64,000 nt of DNA from Chamaecrista fasciculata (GCA_003254925.1 QANZ01005755.1:252236-316235); one strand, 5' to 3'. Shown: positions 34,829 to 48,000, counted from the first letter of the stretch. The notes: generated by a model not told the origin, from the sequence alone. A program made the numbers and translations.

Positions 34829-35083
34829 CGGAAAATTCCAGAGCCACGCGAGAAATCACGCATTCGGAAATTCGAACTCGTCCACTCACTCCCTCCCTTT
34901 GCTTCTCTCTCTCCTCGCGATGTTCAGCTGATGAGATTCTCAATCTCGTAAATGGATTTAAACTAAAACCCCATGTATTTCTTCTTTCTTACATTTTGGT
35001 TCTATTATAGAGAAAAAGGTCCTTAATGCAAAAAATTTAAACTTTTAGGAGTTAAAAATTAATTTTATCTTTTTTTTTAACAN
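34485..35083. mobile_element. Foldback element with CT microsatellite, right end unresolved
   Basis: The left arm segment at about 34627-34748 and the right segment at about 34959-35082 are near-identical inverted copies (shared aaaagtttaaattttttgca and agaagaaatacatgggg). The left side continues outward with repeated tcccccagttat phrases, like MULE foldbacks of this window. On the right, homology stops at a single N (35083). The loop holds (CT)n at 34769-34824 and a GC-richer stretch (34825-34950), possibly captured host DNA. Target duplication cannot be read because the right terminus is missing. Confidence 0.6.
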
Positions 35084-35271
35084 AAATGACAATTTGATTC
35101 CTAAATAATTTGGGCAAAATAACATTTTAACCCAAGACAATAATGAGTATTTACAATATGGCCCAATATTCAGGTGAATGACCATTTACCCTTGTGATGG
35201 GTGATTGATTGAATGAGAGTATGTGAGTTTGTATAAAAAGCGAAAACGAATGCCAACAAATTAAAGGTTGA

Positions 35272-35452
35272 TCAAGTTGGTAAGGAGTTGACTCATAACC
35301 TACAAGGATGTGAGTTCGATTCCCACTTCCGATGTAAGGGCTTTATTGGTAAGCATTCTGTAAGTACCTCTTTAAGCGCTCATACAGTTTGAAGGTCTGT
35401 CCTGACCTTGGTGAGCTCCCGAGTCCAACTCACCTAAACTTTTTTTTTTAAC
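35272..35452 (+). mobile_element. tRNA-derived SINE
   Basis: The head has an A-box-like TCAAGTTGGTAAGGAG and a strong B-box GAGTTCGATTCCC 45 bp later, then a body (gtaagggctttattgg, gtcctgaccttggtgag, ccaactcacc) and a T/A-rich end. The boxes and their spacing are those of an internal pol III promoter. Two further copies lie at 29489-29665 and 31436-31555 (inverted, headless). No target duplication found. Confidence 0.72.
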
Positions 35453-35860
35453 AAAAAAAAAAACAAAATCGAATCCTATTGGAAGAAAGAATGAAATGAA
35501 AAGGTTAAAAGAAATGAAAAAGAGAGAAAGAAAACAATTGGGTCGGCATCATAGAAGTGCTGAATAGCTAGCGAAGTCAAGCCAAAGGGTACCCCATAAG
35601 GATTTTGTTTTCTTATGCCATACTCCTATATTATTACCGTGTAATCTATTAAGCTAACTTTATTTATATTTCATTTGTGGTCTACTTCAATATAAAATTT
35701 TCATATTGTACAACTTCAAGCTAGGCATCTTACCTCCTTCGTGCATTCTATCTTTGACATATAAAATTCATAATTAACATGCACAAAATATTTTCTAACA
35801 TAATAAAAAAAAATTAATTGATATGCCCAATTAATCAACTATTTCTCTAGTCATATAAAT
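35453..35860. other. Intergenic, no gene recognised
   Basis: Short AT-rich spacer. Nothing structured seen. Confidence 0.5.
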
Positions 35861-35867
35861 TATGTAA

Positions 35868-36243
35868 AAATATTAATTTCATCATCAATTTTTATATTAA
35901 CTGTCAATTTCGTTCTCAATTTTTTTTGCAATCAATTTTGTTTTCAATATTTTACATTTTGATCAATCTTTATACTAATTGTCAATTTCATTCTCAATTT
36001 ATTTCAATCAAATATTAATGACATAATCTATATAGTTAATGATATATAATATAAAATTAATAGAAAAATAAATTTAAATCCTAATTCAGATTAAAAAAAA
36101 CAAGATGCAGTATATCGTTAATTTATTAAAAAAAATAATCAAATAATAAAATTAACTAGAATGTAAAATATTAAAAATGAAATTAACAATAAAATAAAAG
36201 TAACAATTGATATAAAGATCGAAGACAAAATTAATACTTTTAC
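35868..36243. mobile_element. Decayed foldback, same family as 20545-21023
   Basis: The left arm (taatttcatcatcaattttt, gtcaatttcgttctcaa) and right arm (gaagacaaaattaatac) follow the same order as the GTCAATTTCGTCCCC element. The shared centre (gttaatgatatataatataaa) also matches. Heavy decay to A/T; no clear target duplication. Confidence 0.55.
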
Positions 36244-37372
36244 CTATAAATTATATTGAATTGATGGTTGATGCTGACTAGGTGGGGGGAAGCTTACTCA
36301 TAGTATGACAAAATTATATCTCTTACTCTTATCCCTTTTCATATGTTCAATAAATTAATTGAAAAAGTTGATTAATTTATATATTTTGTATAAAATACAA
36401 CAAAAGTTAGCAGAACTGCAGAAGTATTAAAAAAAAGATCCAATTGATCCCTTAAGCCGCGCACCATTCTTAATTAATTAAATATCCTTTCGTAAGCAAA
36501 GGTCAAAAATTCCCACACACACAACATGAAACGCACAGCTTTACAGTTATCATCACAGTTCATTATTCTTCACCCTCACTCTCTCTTTTCCCTTAAAGTT
36601 CAACATTCATATCATATATATTCTCTACGTTTCATTTTGGTTTAATTAATTAATCAATTAACTATCTTTTTTTTTCACTCCTTAACCAATTTACTTTTTT
36701 TTTTTTTTTGCTGAATGTAGGTTGCAAAATGCTCACCATTCAGACACCATTCACTTTAATTAATTACTCTCTTATTGTTTCTCTGTAAATCGATTTAGTT
36801 GATTAAACAAAAAAATTGATTCAGACACCATTCACTTTAAATGTCAATGTTATTGTCATTACTTATTAATTTCTGCCACTATATATTGCAAGTTTCTCAC
36901 GGTCATATATATCTTCTTTTTGTGTAAATTTGATTTTTTCTATGTCAAGTAATATAGAATTTAAAGTCTTAAGTTATTTAATAAATATATTTGTCGTGAG
37001 TTGTTCAATATATCTTTATCTATATATATGTATATATATTACTATTATTTTCACCATTTAGTATTATTTTTTTTGTTTCCCAAGGTATTTCCCAGCCCGA
37101 CAGGTCAATGACTTATCATCCGCGGATCGGTGCTTCGTTTAAGAGTTTGTCACTAGCCAATTGGTTACTGCACCCGTTAGTATTATTTTATTTTGGTGTT
37201 CACTCATACTTTTTCTATTCTATATTTTTTTTAAACTATCTTATTAAAAATACTACCAAATATTAAATATAAATATCTCTTCTGATACAGATTGAAATCT
37301 AAATTTTCAAGAAAGATTGATTCACCCCATGGTAATTCACATATTCAACAATTACACCAAATGTATTTATTT
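36244..37372. other. Intergenic with a short direct repeat
   Basis: No gene recognised. A 22-bp sequence (attcagacacc to cactttaa) is repeated at 36738-36759 and 36819-36840. A GC-richer patch at 37085-37175 (cagcccgacaggtc, ccaattggttactg) looks like a retroelement scrap of unknown type. Confidence 0.45.
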
Positions 37373-37383
37373 AATTATGCATC

Positions 37384-37657
37384 TCTTGAACAATAATGTT
37401 TTAGACTCCTCTGCACACCGCTATGTTTCTCTTATTACTTTGTGCAGGTTTCATTTCACCACATACTTGTTTCTTTTACCGGCTAAAATCGCTTAGATTT
37501 TACTGTTTTTACTGATATGACTCCTTGTGTTGTTTTGGATGTTTTAACTTATAGATTACCTATTATGTATTGTTTACCCACGCAGGAAAGGCGTAGTTGG
37601 TATATTTTGAACCTTGTTTATTTTAATAAATTTATCTTTACCAAAAAAAAAAAAAAA
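37384..37657 (+). mobile_element. LINE 3'-end insertion
   Basis: A 274-bp insertion ending in about 15 A residues, flanked by an 11-bp direct repeat aattatgcatc (37373-37383 and 37658-37668). The last bases before the tail (aaatttatctttacc) resemble plant LINE 3' ends. No ORF2 motif remains in the short frames, as expected for a 3'-UTR fragment. Confidence 0.65.
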
Positions 37658-37668
37658 AATTATGCATC

Positions 37669-40540
37669 CATCCATGTGCATATAACTTGGGAAAACGACA
37701 AGCATAGCCATAATTTGCCGCGTGTTTGACAAATTGAACACACCGTTTCACACATCTCATGCGTGTGTGTCAGTGTGTGTCTTCTAAAACAAATATAGTA
37801 AACATCTATTTTTCCGTCTCGTTTCATTTCTGAACCACGCTTGTATAAATTTGTACTGTTCTTAAACGAATAAATTAACAACGTACTTTTAACAAAAAAA
37901 TTATTAAATTGATAATTCAGTTCTTAAAAATTTTAAATATATAATTTAATTTTTAAAAAATTTAAGTAATATACTTCTTGTTCTCTAAAAAAAATCATAT
38001 ACTTTTTAGTTATTAAAATAATTAATAAATATATCATTTAATTTGTATTTTTTAAACATTAAACTATATACGTTTTAGGAGTATTAGTTGATTTGAAATA
38101 ATTCTTTTAAATCAAACCACTTTCATCAATTTATAAAAAATTCGAACTAAGTGATTTGGAAAAATTAGTTAAACCAAACCAATTTTAATAGTTCGATTTG
38201 AATGATTTGAAACTTAAACATTATCAATCTTGTCACTAATATAATAATAAACATAATGTATAATTATTCCCAAAACTTTACTATTATAGTAATGAGAAAA
38301 AATATATATTCTCAACCCAATAAAAAATATATCCATATGGTTATAGTTTGTCTGTAATATATTAATAATTTTATTATGTTATAAGTAATAGAATAATCTT
38401 TTACTTCTTTACTCAGACTATTAGAATATATAATTAATCTTCTAACTTGAATGTTCGTCATCTCATTTTTCTATATCATGCTTTTTTATTAATAATGGAA
38501 CATGCGATTTCTGATGAGAATATGATGTAAAAAAAAAGTATTAATAATTTGATTTGGTTTGTGTGACTTCTAAACTAAGATATTCATTTATCCATTTGGT
38601 TCAATTTTATTTTGAGTTGGTTCAGTTTAATTAGTTTAGTTTAATCGATTTGGTTTAGTTTTCAGCGATTCTAATATATTCAAGTTTTTAAGAATCAAAT
38701 TATCAATTCAATCACTTTTTAAAAGTAAAATTGTTAATTTACTTATTCTTAAATACTGAAAAAATGAGCATTAATTAATGATGAAGTAATTTAATTGAGT
38801 CCAGTTTTGTTTTTTCGGGAGGTAGGACAGAGAGATAGATTAGTAATTCGTTCATAAAATCTGGAAGTATAGGAATTGGGAAGAGAATAGTGGATATTTG
38901 ACGACAAAAATTTAGACCAAAACCTGACACCATACCAAACCAAATTAAATAGAGCAACACCTACATTGTCGTTTGTTTCATCAAACATTATTTTATTCGT
39001 TTATGTTATCCTTCCAGCTGGCAAACCTAGTTTTCCTTTGTCAATATATTATACATACTCTATACTTTATAAATATATATACTATATATATAGGCTTACC
39101 CTCCACGCGGAACCATCTTATTCCCTTCTTTTTTTCTCTTCGAAATCGACAACAATTACAAAATTAAGATGAATTGATTCTAGCTGTAATTAATTGGAGT
39201 GTCAGTGTCTCAAGGCATCAATATCATCCAATTAAATCTTAATTCTAATGATTGTCAATATGTGCATATTGCATAATATGGTGAATTAAGCTAGCTGTGG
39301 GACGGAGTTGATATATATATGTTGATGTTGACGTCTTGTCGTCTTGGAATTATATATTTATATGCATGGACTTTTGGAATATAGAGTCTCTCGTCCAAGT
39401 CTGCTAATTAATCAATTACTTAATTGCTAATCATTCTATGAGACAAACTCCAGAGGGTAAGCCTAAAATAACGAGTGGGGATCACAAAATGAAGAATGAC
39501 TTTGGAACACAATTTTGTTCCAAATATATATTGTCCTATTTATTTAGAATAGTAAATATGTTAATTTTTTAGTTAGAGTTTTACGATTAATATTTTTTGT
39601 TAAAAGAGATTTTTTTCGTTGAGATTTTTTTTTAATTCGAAATTGAAAAAATACTAATATTCGACAGTACATACTATAAATTATATAGATATAAATTAAA
39701 AAATAGTCTGTCAAAATAATATATATATATATATATACATTAAACATTAAAAAAAGGCACAATTTAACAACTTAATTTTTAAAAATTTAATTTATAATTA
39801 TTTAAAGTTATAAAATTTATTATATTTTAATATTTTGTTCTTATAAATTATTTCTACAAAAAAATTAATGAACTAAACTATATGATATAAACTTTTAATA
39901 ATTAAATTATTAATTCATATATATTTAAAAACTAAAATGTATGTTCACTAAAAAAAATTTGTGCATGGCCACCACAATAACTCTCAAGGGACCCATCCAT
40001 GGTACGTGTCACTAATTGCAGAGTGATTTACGAGCACGATAAGATATTGCCATTGTTGTTGTTTTTTTGTACTAAAAAGGCTCCTTTATTCAATCAATAT
40101 ATCTATTGGTTCTCTCGTCTTCACATGTGTTTAAAGAAAAATTAAAGGTGGAGTACTTAATTAGCACAAATTGTGTTTGATTAGTGCACCATAATACTTC
40201 TAATCTGGTTGTTTCGCTATCTACTTCATTTACTCGATCGTCTCATTTGTGTATATGCGGTGATACTTATCCTGGGGACTCCAATGCAATCTTAGCTTCT
40301 TCTTCTTAATGATCATTGAATAATACAATAACTCAAATTGTTGACTTTATTAAATTATACTAACAATTAAAGGAATCCTATAATATGTATACCCAATCAG
40401 TGGGCTTTCTGTAATTGCATCGCCGGTGTTCGCTTCCAGTGAGGGCGCGGTGCTGCCTTGAGAATGACTGTGAAAATTAGGTATGTCTAGTTGAAGGAAA
40501 TGTGTTATGTTTTTATTTTTGAAATTTTATTTTTATTTTT
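37669..40540. other. Intergenic, no gene recognised
   Basis: AT-rich, with repeated phrases such as ggttcaattttattttgag and agtttagtttaatcgattt near 38600-38660. Frames at 37660, 38775, 38966 and 39544 are unrecognised. Confidence 0.5.
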
Positions 40541-40548
40541 TAAATTTT

Positions 40549-41056
40549 GAGTAAATTACATTTTGGTACCTAAAGGTATGGACTAGTTTCACTTTGGTAT
40601 CATTTTCTTTCAAAAGTGACATTTTGGTACCCTGTTTTTATTTGCCGTTAGCACTTAGGTACCTAAAACTTTTTTTTTTTTCATTATCTCTTGATGAAAA
40701 AAGCATGTGCAAGTCATGTGTCTGGTCAAAAACACAAAATCTATTATCATAAACTTAGATTTCACGTTTCAGCCTTCAAAAACACGATTCAGTATATACT
40801 TAAAGGCAGAGAATTTCGTGTGTTTTTTTAGGCTGAATTGTGTTATTTGAACTTAGGAGGGTGGATTTCGTGTTTTTGACCATGCATATGACATGCATTT
40901 GCTTTTTTTCCGTAAAAGACTAACGAAAAAAGAGTTGTGGGTATTAAAATGCTACCGACGAATAGAACAAGGTACTAAAATGTCATTTTTAAAAGAATAA
41001 AGTACCGAAATGGAGGGTCTGATCCATACCTCAAGGTACCAAAGTGTAATTTACCC
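40549..41056. mobile_element. MULE-like foldback element
   Basis: A 508-bp, almost fully palindromic element. The left end is GAGTAAATTACATTTTGGTA and the right end read inward is GGGTAAATTACACTTTGGTA. The arms pair for about 250 bp each, through gccgttagca-type and gtcaaaaacac phrases. An 8-bp duplication taaatttt flanks it (40541-40548 and 41057-41064). Non-coding. Confidence 0.8.
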
Positions 41057-41064
41057 TAAATTTT

Positions 41065-42185
41065 TAATATTTTAGAAACATGTTTGTTTTATAAAGTCAA
41101 AAAACTATTTTTATTCATATTTAAATTATGTTAACTTAAATTATTACTTAATGATGATATTAAAATCATTAAATAGTTTGATTTTATATAACTTTACAAA
41201 AGATCACAAGTTTGTTTTTGAAACATGTTTCAGAAAACATTTTTAGAAAACATTTTCAAAAAAATTGTATAAAATACATTTTCAATCATATTTATTGTTT
41301 TTAATAAACATGAAAACAAAAAAAATAAGGTAACATAACCAAACAGGAATGATGAATTTATTCATGATTTAGGGTCAATATTTTTTGGGTTTGTATTGTA
41401 CCACCAATAATTTCTTAGATTTAGTAATTAGCATGGATCACTTAATTAATCCAGTTAGGGTTTAATCATATATATATATATATATGGGGTTCAATTTTTG
41501 GTTAGCACGTAACGTTGAAGATAGAAGATGCAAATGGGGGAGCACATCAAATGGTGTGGCCTGGTTATTGTATTAGAGTATTAGGTGAAAAGAGAGATGG
41601 AATAGTTAAATGAGAAGTGAAGTCATATTCGATGAATGAAATGGTGCAACGAGGCATTTCTTGAATTATACAACAAAGTTGAAAGTGTAGGTGCTAACTG
41701 CTTCTTACACCGAGAGAGATCAGAGGCAATGGGAATCCTATATATATTTGCACAAGTGTATCATTCCACTATTTTTGTTTTATTTTTCATTCCAATTTCA
41801 TCAAAGCCACCTGCTCCCTCACTATTTCCTTCCAATTGAATTGTCATTTTCATCAAACTGATCATATATATACCATCACACAGAATTAAAGCAATCCATG
41901 GAAATCACTCTCACCTTATTTGTTCATTTGTTTATTATTATTTTAATAAAATTAAATGTGCATTGCAGTCTAACAGTACTTAATACTTGATAGCAACTGA
42001 ATAACATAATTTATATTTTGAAACAAGTTATCATATATATGGGTTTGTTTGATTATTTTTATTTTTATGTATTTAAAAATATTTTCAAGATTTAATGTTT
42101 TAAAGTTTTTTTGGAAGATTATATTAAAGGTGAACAATATTTATTTAATAAGATGTATTTTAAAAACAGTTTTGAAAATAAAAAA
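41065..42185. other. Intergenic, no gene recognised
   Basis: AT-rich. Frames at 41636 and 42049 have no known domain. Confidence 0.5.
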
Positions 42186-42990
42186 TGGGCCAAAGTATAC
42201 TTTTGGTTACCTATTTTTGGAGAATATTGCAATCTAGTCTCTTTATCCTTTTTTTTATTGCAATTTTGATCCTTTAAATTTTCAAAAACTTTCATCCATT
42301 GGTATCAATGAGTGAATATGGTCATATCTCTCTTATTTCCTTGCTCAATTGGGTCTCTCAGGAAACAAAGTCAATTTGAGTTTTGATAATGGACTACTCG
42401 TTTCACAGTCAAACAAACAAAATTAGTCATATTTTTCTCTCGTTTCAAGTTTGATTACGACGTGTTCAGAGCTATAGGTTATTTTTGACAAGTCCTTTTT
42501 CTTTCTAGTTGGAAGCGTCAGTAAATGAAGTCAAATTAGATCAGTATGCAGTTTTGAAACCAAAAAGTGGAAAATTATGAAAACCACTTTTGGGTTCGAT
42601 TTCACCTCATTTGTTAATGGTACAAATTTGGCAAAAAAAGGTACACGTGAAGAGTAACACATACTTTTGAACTCGTCACAATCAGACTTGAAACAAAAGA
42701 TATATGACAAACTTCGTTCGTTTGATGTGAAATGAGTGACCCATTTTCAAAGTCTAATTTGACCTTATTTTTTACAATCTCAACTAAACAAATAAATGAC
42801 TCGTAAAAAACAACATGTAGATAAAAGAGTTGTCAAATTTAAATTTGAAATTAGAGAGATATGATCACATCTAGTTGCTAGGACTGATGAGTGAAACTTT
42901 TATGACACTTAGAAGATTAAAATTTCAAATGACTGAATTACAACCTATTCTAATGATAAAAGGATAAAAATTGCACTTTAGGCCTAAAAA
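42186..42990. mobile_element. Decayed foldback element
   Basis: The left segment (42186-42335: aatattgcaatctagtc, aatgagtgaatatggtcatatc) and the right segment read inward from 42990 (taaagtgcaatttttatcc, atgtgatcatatctctc) pair imperfectly over about 140 bp. Target duplication not identifiable. Confidence 0.45.
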
Positions 42991-44339
42991 CTAATATTTG
43001 ATTTTGTTAAAAATAACAGTTTTTATATAAAGTTACATCAAATTACAATAATATTATTATTGAAAATAAAAAATATTTTTTATTGAAAAAAATATATTTG
43101 AATTATCTATATTTTTTCAAAATAAATTACAAATAATAAATTTATTTTGCTCGATGGTTTATTTTTAAATTAAACAAATTCAAAAACATAACGAAACGGG
43201 GGTTATATTTGAAACATAAATACTGTAGACGTTTAACAGTTTATAATTCACTAATTTAGTTCGTTAACATTTAGTAAAATACAAAAAAAAAAAACATAAA
43301 ATCCTTGTTTTTTTTTCAAAAGGTAGATACTAGATACTAATAAGGATGACAAAAAATTATTGCATATCAGAATTGTCATGATTTAATGATTTATGACTGT
43401 CCAAAATCCAAATTTAAATACATAATTTTCTCTTAAGATGAGGTTGGCGGAAGATTCCCTCAAAATTAGCTTGGGAATAAGAAGATCAGATCTTATCTCT
43501 CACTAAGTTCAGTCATCCATGGTATTTTATTGTTTTTTTTTTTTTNAGTAAATTAGTAATTTTTCTGGCAAAAAAAAAATAGTTATTTATTTTTTTAAAA
43601 AAATTATTAATTGACAATTCAATCTTTAAAAAATTGAAATAATTATTTAAATAATATATTTGTTAATGTTTTTTTAAATTAAATAATATATTATTTAATT
43701 CTTTAAAAATTATAAAAATATAATATTTAAAAATTTAAAATTATAAATTTTGATTTTTCAATAATTAAAATATTAACTGGACGATTTTTCCATATGCCAA
43801 TGGTAATTTACTCATGAAATTTGAAAAATTGAAGCAATTTTATGAATTGGATGTAAAATGTTTGAGCTAGTATAGAGTAGGTAAGCTACGTGGTTGTTTC
43901 AGACTTGAGTCAAGCACTCTGGAATGCCCTCTATGCAGTAGCACGTATACGTGTGCCACAGTGGGGACCACCTCTCTCTTTATAAACCTTAGCTTCCTCA
44001 TTGGATCCCTCTTTATCTGTCACTTTCTGTTTCTTTTTATTTTTTGGGGTATTTTAGAGCTCACAAGATTTTAACTAACCCTGCAACATTGAGGATGTCA
44101 CTTGGATAGTACAGTTGTAACCAGTGTATTATAAATTAGGATTCAACCCACTTTGAACATCGTTGTTTGATATCTTGTTATGCAATCAGGAAATTTATAT
44201 ACTAATATAATTTAGATATTAAAAGATTCATATATAAATTGATAAGTATAGTTAAAAATATATTTTAAATTTTAAAAATCATATAAAAAAAACTTTTTTT
44301 GGCTTTGAAAATGACATTAAAAAGTTGGTTAGAAAGACC
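42991..44339. other. Intergenic with an unresolved base
   Basis: Very AT-rich. A single N at 43546 follows a T run. No gene recognised. Confidence 0.5.
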
Positions 44340-44344
44340 ATATT

Positions 44345-44520
44345 GCATTATCAATAATGATTTGGTACAGTGGTCGAGAGATTATAGTATTATACTATAT
44401 GTGAGAAGACTTAGGTTCAATTTTTAGAGTTAACATTATTAAGAGGACTTTAAACTATTCACTCTCCGATTTAAGTGGGATTAGTCTTTACTCTTTACCA
44501 AAATCATTACACAGATAAAT
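44345..44520 (+). mobile_element. SINE-like, tRNA-derived sequence
   Basis: An A-box match (TGGTACAGTGGTCGAGAG) is followed about 50 bp later by a B-box-like CTTAGGTTCAATTTT and a body ending gggattagtctttactc. Box spacing fits a SINE of a different family from 35272. Tail and target duplication not seen. Confidence 0.45.
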
Positions 44521-45575
44521 AGGAAAAACTTAGAATTTAATAAAAAAATACCACATTGTATTATATTGCTTGTATTAATCTAATTGCACAAATAAATAAA
44601 CTAAGAGGGAGAGAAGGGTTTCTTAAAAATTGATTCCTTATATATAAAAAATAAGTTCTTTAGTTGTTAGGTTTCTTAATACTTTATTTATGAAAATATT
44701 TTCTTTACAAAAAAAAACTACGGAATATAAAGGGATTAAAGGTAAGAGATATTAATACCATAAATTTATAATAATTCAGATAAAAATAGTAATTCTTAAA
44801 TAAAGGAGGTTCTTTTTATCATACATCCACTCTTTAAGCACGGTGGTGTCAGAGAGTTTAATAACGTAGACAAAACTAATCCATTACAATGTGTTCCCAA
44901 AAAAATTACCACAAATCATTTTTTCACTATCTTCTACAATTTCACACCACAATCTTTACTAGTAGCCACAAGATTCCTATACACACACCCCAACTATAAC
45001 CACTCATCAATCACCCATTAAAGATTCAACAAATAAGAAGTTTGAAAGAAATTGAGATTTTCTCATAAAGAGATAAATTGATCACTCAAATCTTTTTACA
45101 CAAAAAATAAAATGATTATATGGTAAGAGAAAATCAACAACAGTATTATTTCAAGCTTTGCAAGTAGTTTTCTATCTATATTTGAGATTTCGAAAATAGA
45201 ATATTACTAAAAATAGATATAACAATAAAAGTTATTTAGTTTAAATTTGTTGTGAGTTTTCTTAAAAAACCGAAATGAAATGAAGAGTACATGGATCTTA
45301 ATATGAAATTTAATCCAACAACTTGAAATCTATAATTATTAAGATTAAATTGAGAGAAATAAATTAACTCAACTAAAATATTTAGTTGAAACCTATAATC
45401 ACTTTAATTTCTATAATTGAGTTATCGAGTTTGAATCATGAGTACATTTTCGTTAAAAAGAGTAAGAGTTTTACCTTTATTATGATATTTCTTGACTCAA
45501 GAAAAAATTATTTATTATCTATAAACCTAAAATAAATGAGTGACAAAAAATCGGTGGTCATACCAAAAGATTATA
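44521..45575. other. Intergenic, no gene recognised
   Basis: AT-rich. Nothing structured seen. Confidence 0.5.
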
Positions 45576-45584
45576 TAAATTAAA

Positions 45585-45742
45585 GGGTAAATTACACTTT
45601 GGTACCCTGTGGTTTGACCCTATTTCACTTTGGTACCCTGTGGTTTGAAACTTGACACTTTGGTACCCTGTGGTATTCTCCATTAACACTTTGGTACCCT
45701 TTGGAGCTATTTTGTAATTTTAACCATANGTGTAATTTACCC
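45585..45742. mobile_element. MULE-like foldback, collapsed in the assembly
   Basis: The left end GGGTAAATTACACTTTGGTA and right end GGGTAAATTACAC read inward are flanked by a perfect 9-bp duplication taaattaaa (45576-45584 and 45743-45751). The left arm runs about 130 bp with four ctttggtaccctgtggt-type units, but the right arm is only 13 bp before a single N at 45729. Most of the right arm was therefore probably lost in assembly. Confidence 0.8.
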
Positions 45743-45751
45743 TAAATTAAA

Positions 45752-48000
45752 TTATGAGTTTTTATTTTTTGGTTTTATAGACAAACTTATGCATGTAATT
45801 TACATTAAATAAATTGCCTAAGAGAGACAGGGGATCCAAAAGCTGTAACTAGTATGCGTTGAAAATGATGGTCATTGCCAACCAATATGGATGACAAGCA
45901 AGCAAAGGAAAGGCAATAATAACAGTGAATTAAGGTAAAAAGAATCACAAAATTGAATTATTTATAGTGAATATTGTCAATTGTCATTTCAAAAGTTCAA
46001 GTGTGTCTTGACTTTTTTTCTCCCTTTCAATTTTTCTTTTCAAAATCTTGTGACTGAAGCTATAATAGGTAGCGTAGGTGTGGGTAGAGGTTACAAAAGC
46101 TGTCAGCTATGTCATCAAAACACAATCCCAATACCTACTTGCTGCATTTATGCCTATATATAGTACTATAACTCCTCTTCCCTTTCTCCCCTTCTTCTTT
46201 CAACTTATTTCCTTTCTATTTTTATTTTTGGTTAAAATTTTATTTTAATCTATTGTATTAATTTTGTTTTGATTCAACATTTTCTTATAATATTCTTTTA
46301 TTTTTGATTTTAAATTAATAAATATAGTTACATCTTTTTGTTTTATGTAATAAATTTGAACTTATATATGATTTTTATTTTTGATAAATAAGTTATATAT
46401 GATTTGTAATAACTAACGAGTCATTTATTTGATTAATTAATATTATTAAAAAACAAAATTAAACCAAACTCTAAAAAGAATTTACTAGTTTCATAATTAA
46501 ATAAATAAAATCAATTTTATATTTATAAATTTAAATTTGAATGTAAAAAGTTTGAAATTACAAATTATTTTTAATGATTTTTTTATTTAATAAAATCGTT
46601 AACAAATAATGATCAAATCGCCTTCCAAAAATAAATTAAAAATAAAAAAAAATTGCTTTAAAATAAGAAATTGAAGAATCAAAATAAAATCTGACTTATA
46701 TATAAAAAACTAAAATGAAATTTCAACCTTCATTTTTGATCCCCCATCTGAATTAATAATCTAATCTATTTATTTTACATAAATTCATTTCAAGTTGATA
46801 ATGAGATTCTATCAGGTTTCAAGTCTGAACACTGAACCTATCCATGCCTTATGGCATCCAATATTAAACACCGATCACTGAAATTCGGTTTGATTGAGTC
46901 AAAATGTGTGGTGATGAAGAAAAAATGATTGTTTTGTTTATGACATTAACAAATACATTTGGGTGTTGAATATTTGGAAATTTGATGTCAGAACTCAGAA
47001 TGGAAGCGATGAGTGAAGACCAATTCTTGTTATTCCCTTCTTTTTCTTTTATTTATTTTTTTTATATAAATATCGAGTTGGTAACTTTTTAGAAGAATAA
47101 CATAACATACGATAACTAGTGTAGAGGAAGGAAGGTCAGCTTTTCCACGTGGACTGTCTGGCTATCCATAGAGATTCTCGTTCATGTGTTCAAAAAAGCA
47201 CACCCTCCTAAACTAGGAATACATTATAGATCACACTTCTATATACATACATACACAGTTAGACACATACATATACCTTTTGTATTTGAAATCTGCACCC
47301 TCCCAACTTACATTGTTCATCTCAAATAAAAAAAATGGATTTAAATATTCAAGAAGATTCACAATCAACAAGATTTTCATTTCATTTGATTTATTTTAAA
47401 ATAATTAAGAAATGAAGTGAAAGTGTAACTTAATTTAATTTTGGAGAGTGCATCTGGAAAGCCGCCAACTCATGGTATCATGGAGCTACATACCAAATTG
47501 GTGAGCTGTATAGGATACAATGCCAGTGACGGTGTGGTCCAAAGTCGTAGTATCGTATTAATCACACCTTTCTTCCATTTTCTTTTTTTTTTCTTAATAA
47601 ATAAAATTATATTTATTAATCCCACATTTACAACCTTTTATTATTATTTAAGATATCTTAACACCAACAACAACTTCCATCTCACAATTTTCGGCTCCTT
47701 CCTTCCTCATTTCCTTACTTGCTTGCTTCTGCCACAAGACAAGAAGACTCCACCACCACCCCCAAGGGTTAATTACGTCCAACAATTAATTATTTCATTA
47801 ATTAACTCTCTTTTTTTCCAAAAAAATAATAAATGTTGTGTTTATTATCTCAATGAAAAGAAAGAAAAATAAGTAAATTTAAAGGTGATGGGTTTTTCAT
47901 TTTTGGAGCTTTACTTCCAACGTCTTACCTTTTAAGTGACACCTAATTCTGTGCTTACCCTCACCTTCACACCACCACTATCACCACCATTTCCATTTCC
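45752..48000. other. Intergenic, upstream of the FPP gene
   Basis: AT-rich, with no second gene recognised. A frame at 47441-47872 lacks an ATG and any known domain. The pyrimidine-rich stretch from about 47940 leads into the presumed FPP transcription start. No clear TATA box was found. Confidence 0.5.

Noticed and set aside
34740-34943. 67-codon frame with an (ER)n tract
   Set aside because: It is produced by the CT microsatellite inside a foldback element.
47441-47872. 143-codon frame upstream of the FPP gene
   Set aside because: It begins with a non-ATG codon, soon becomes low-complexity Phe/Leu/Ile-rich sequence and resembles no family.
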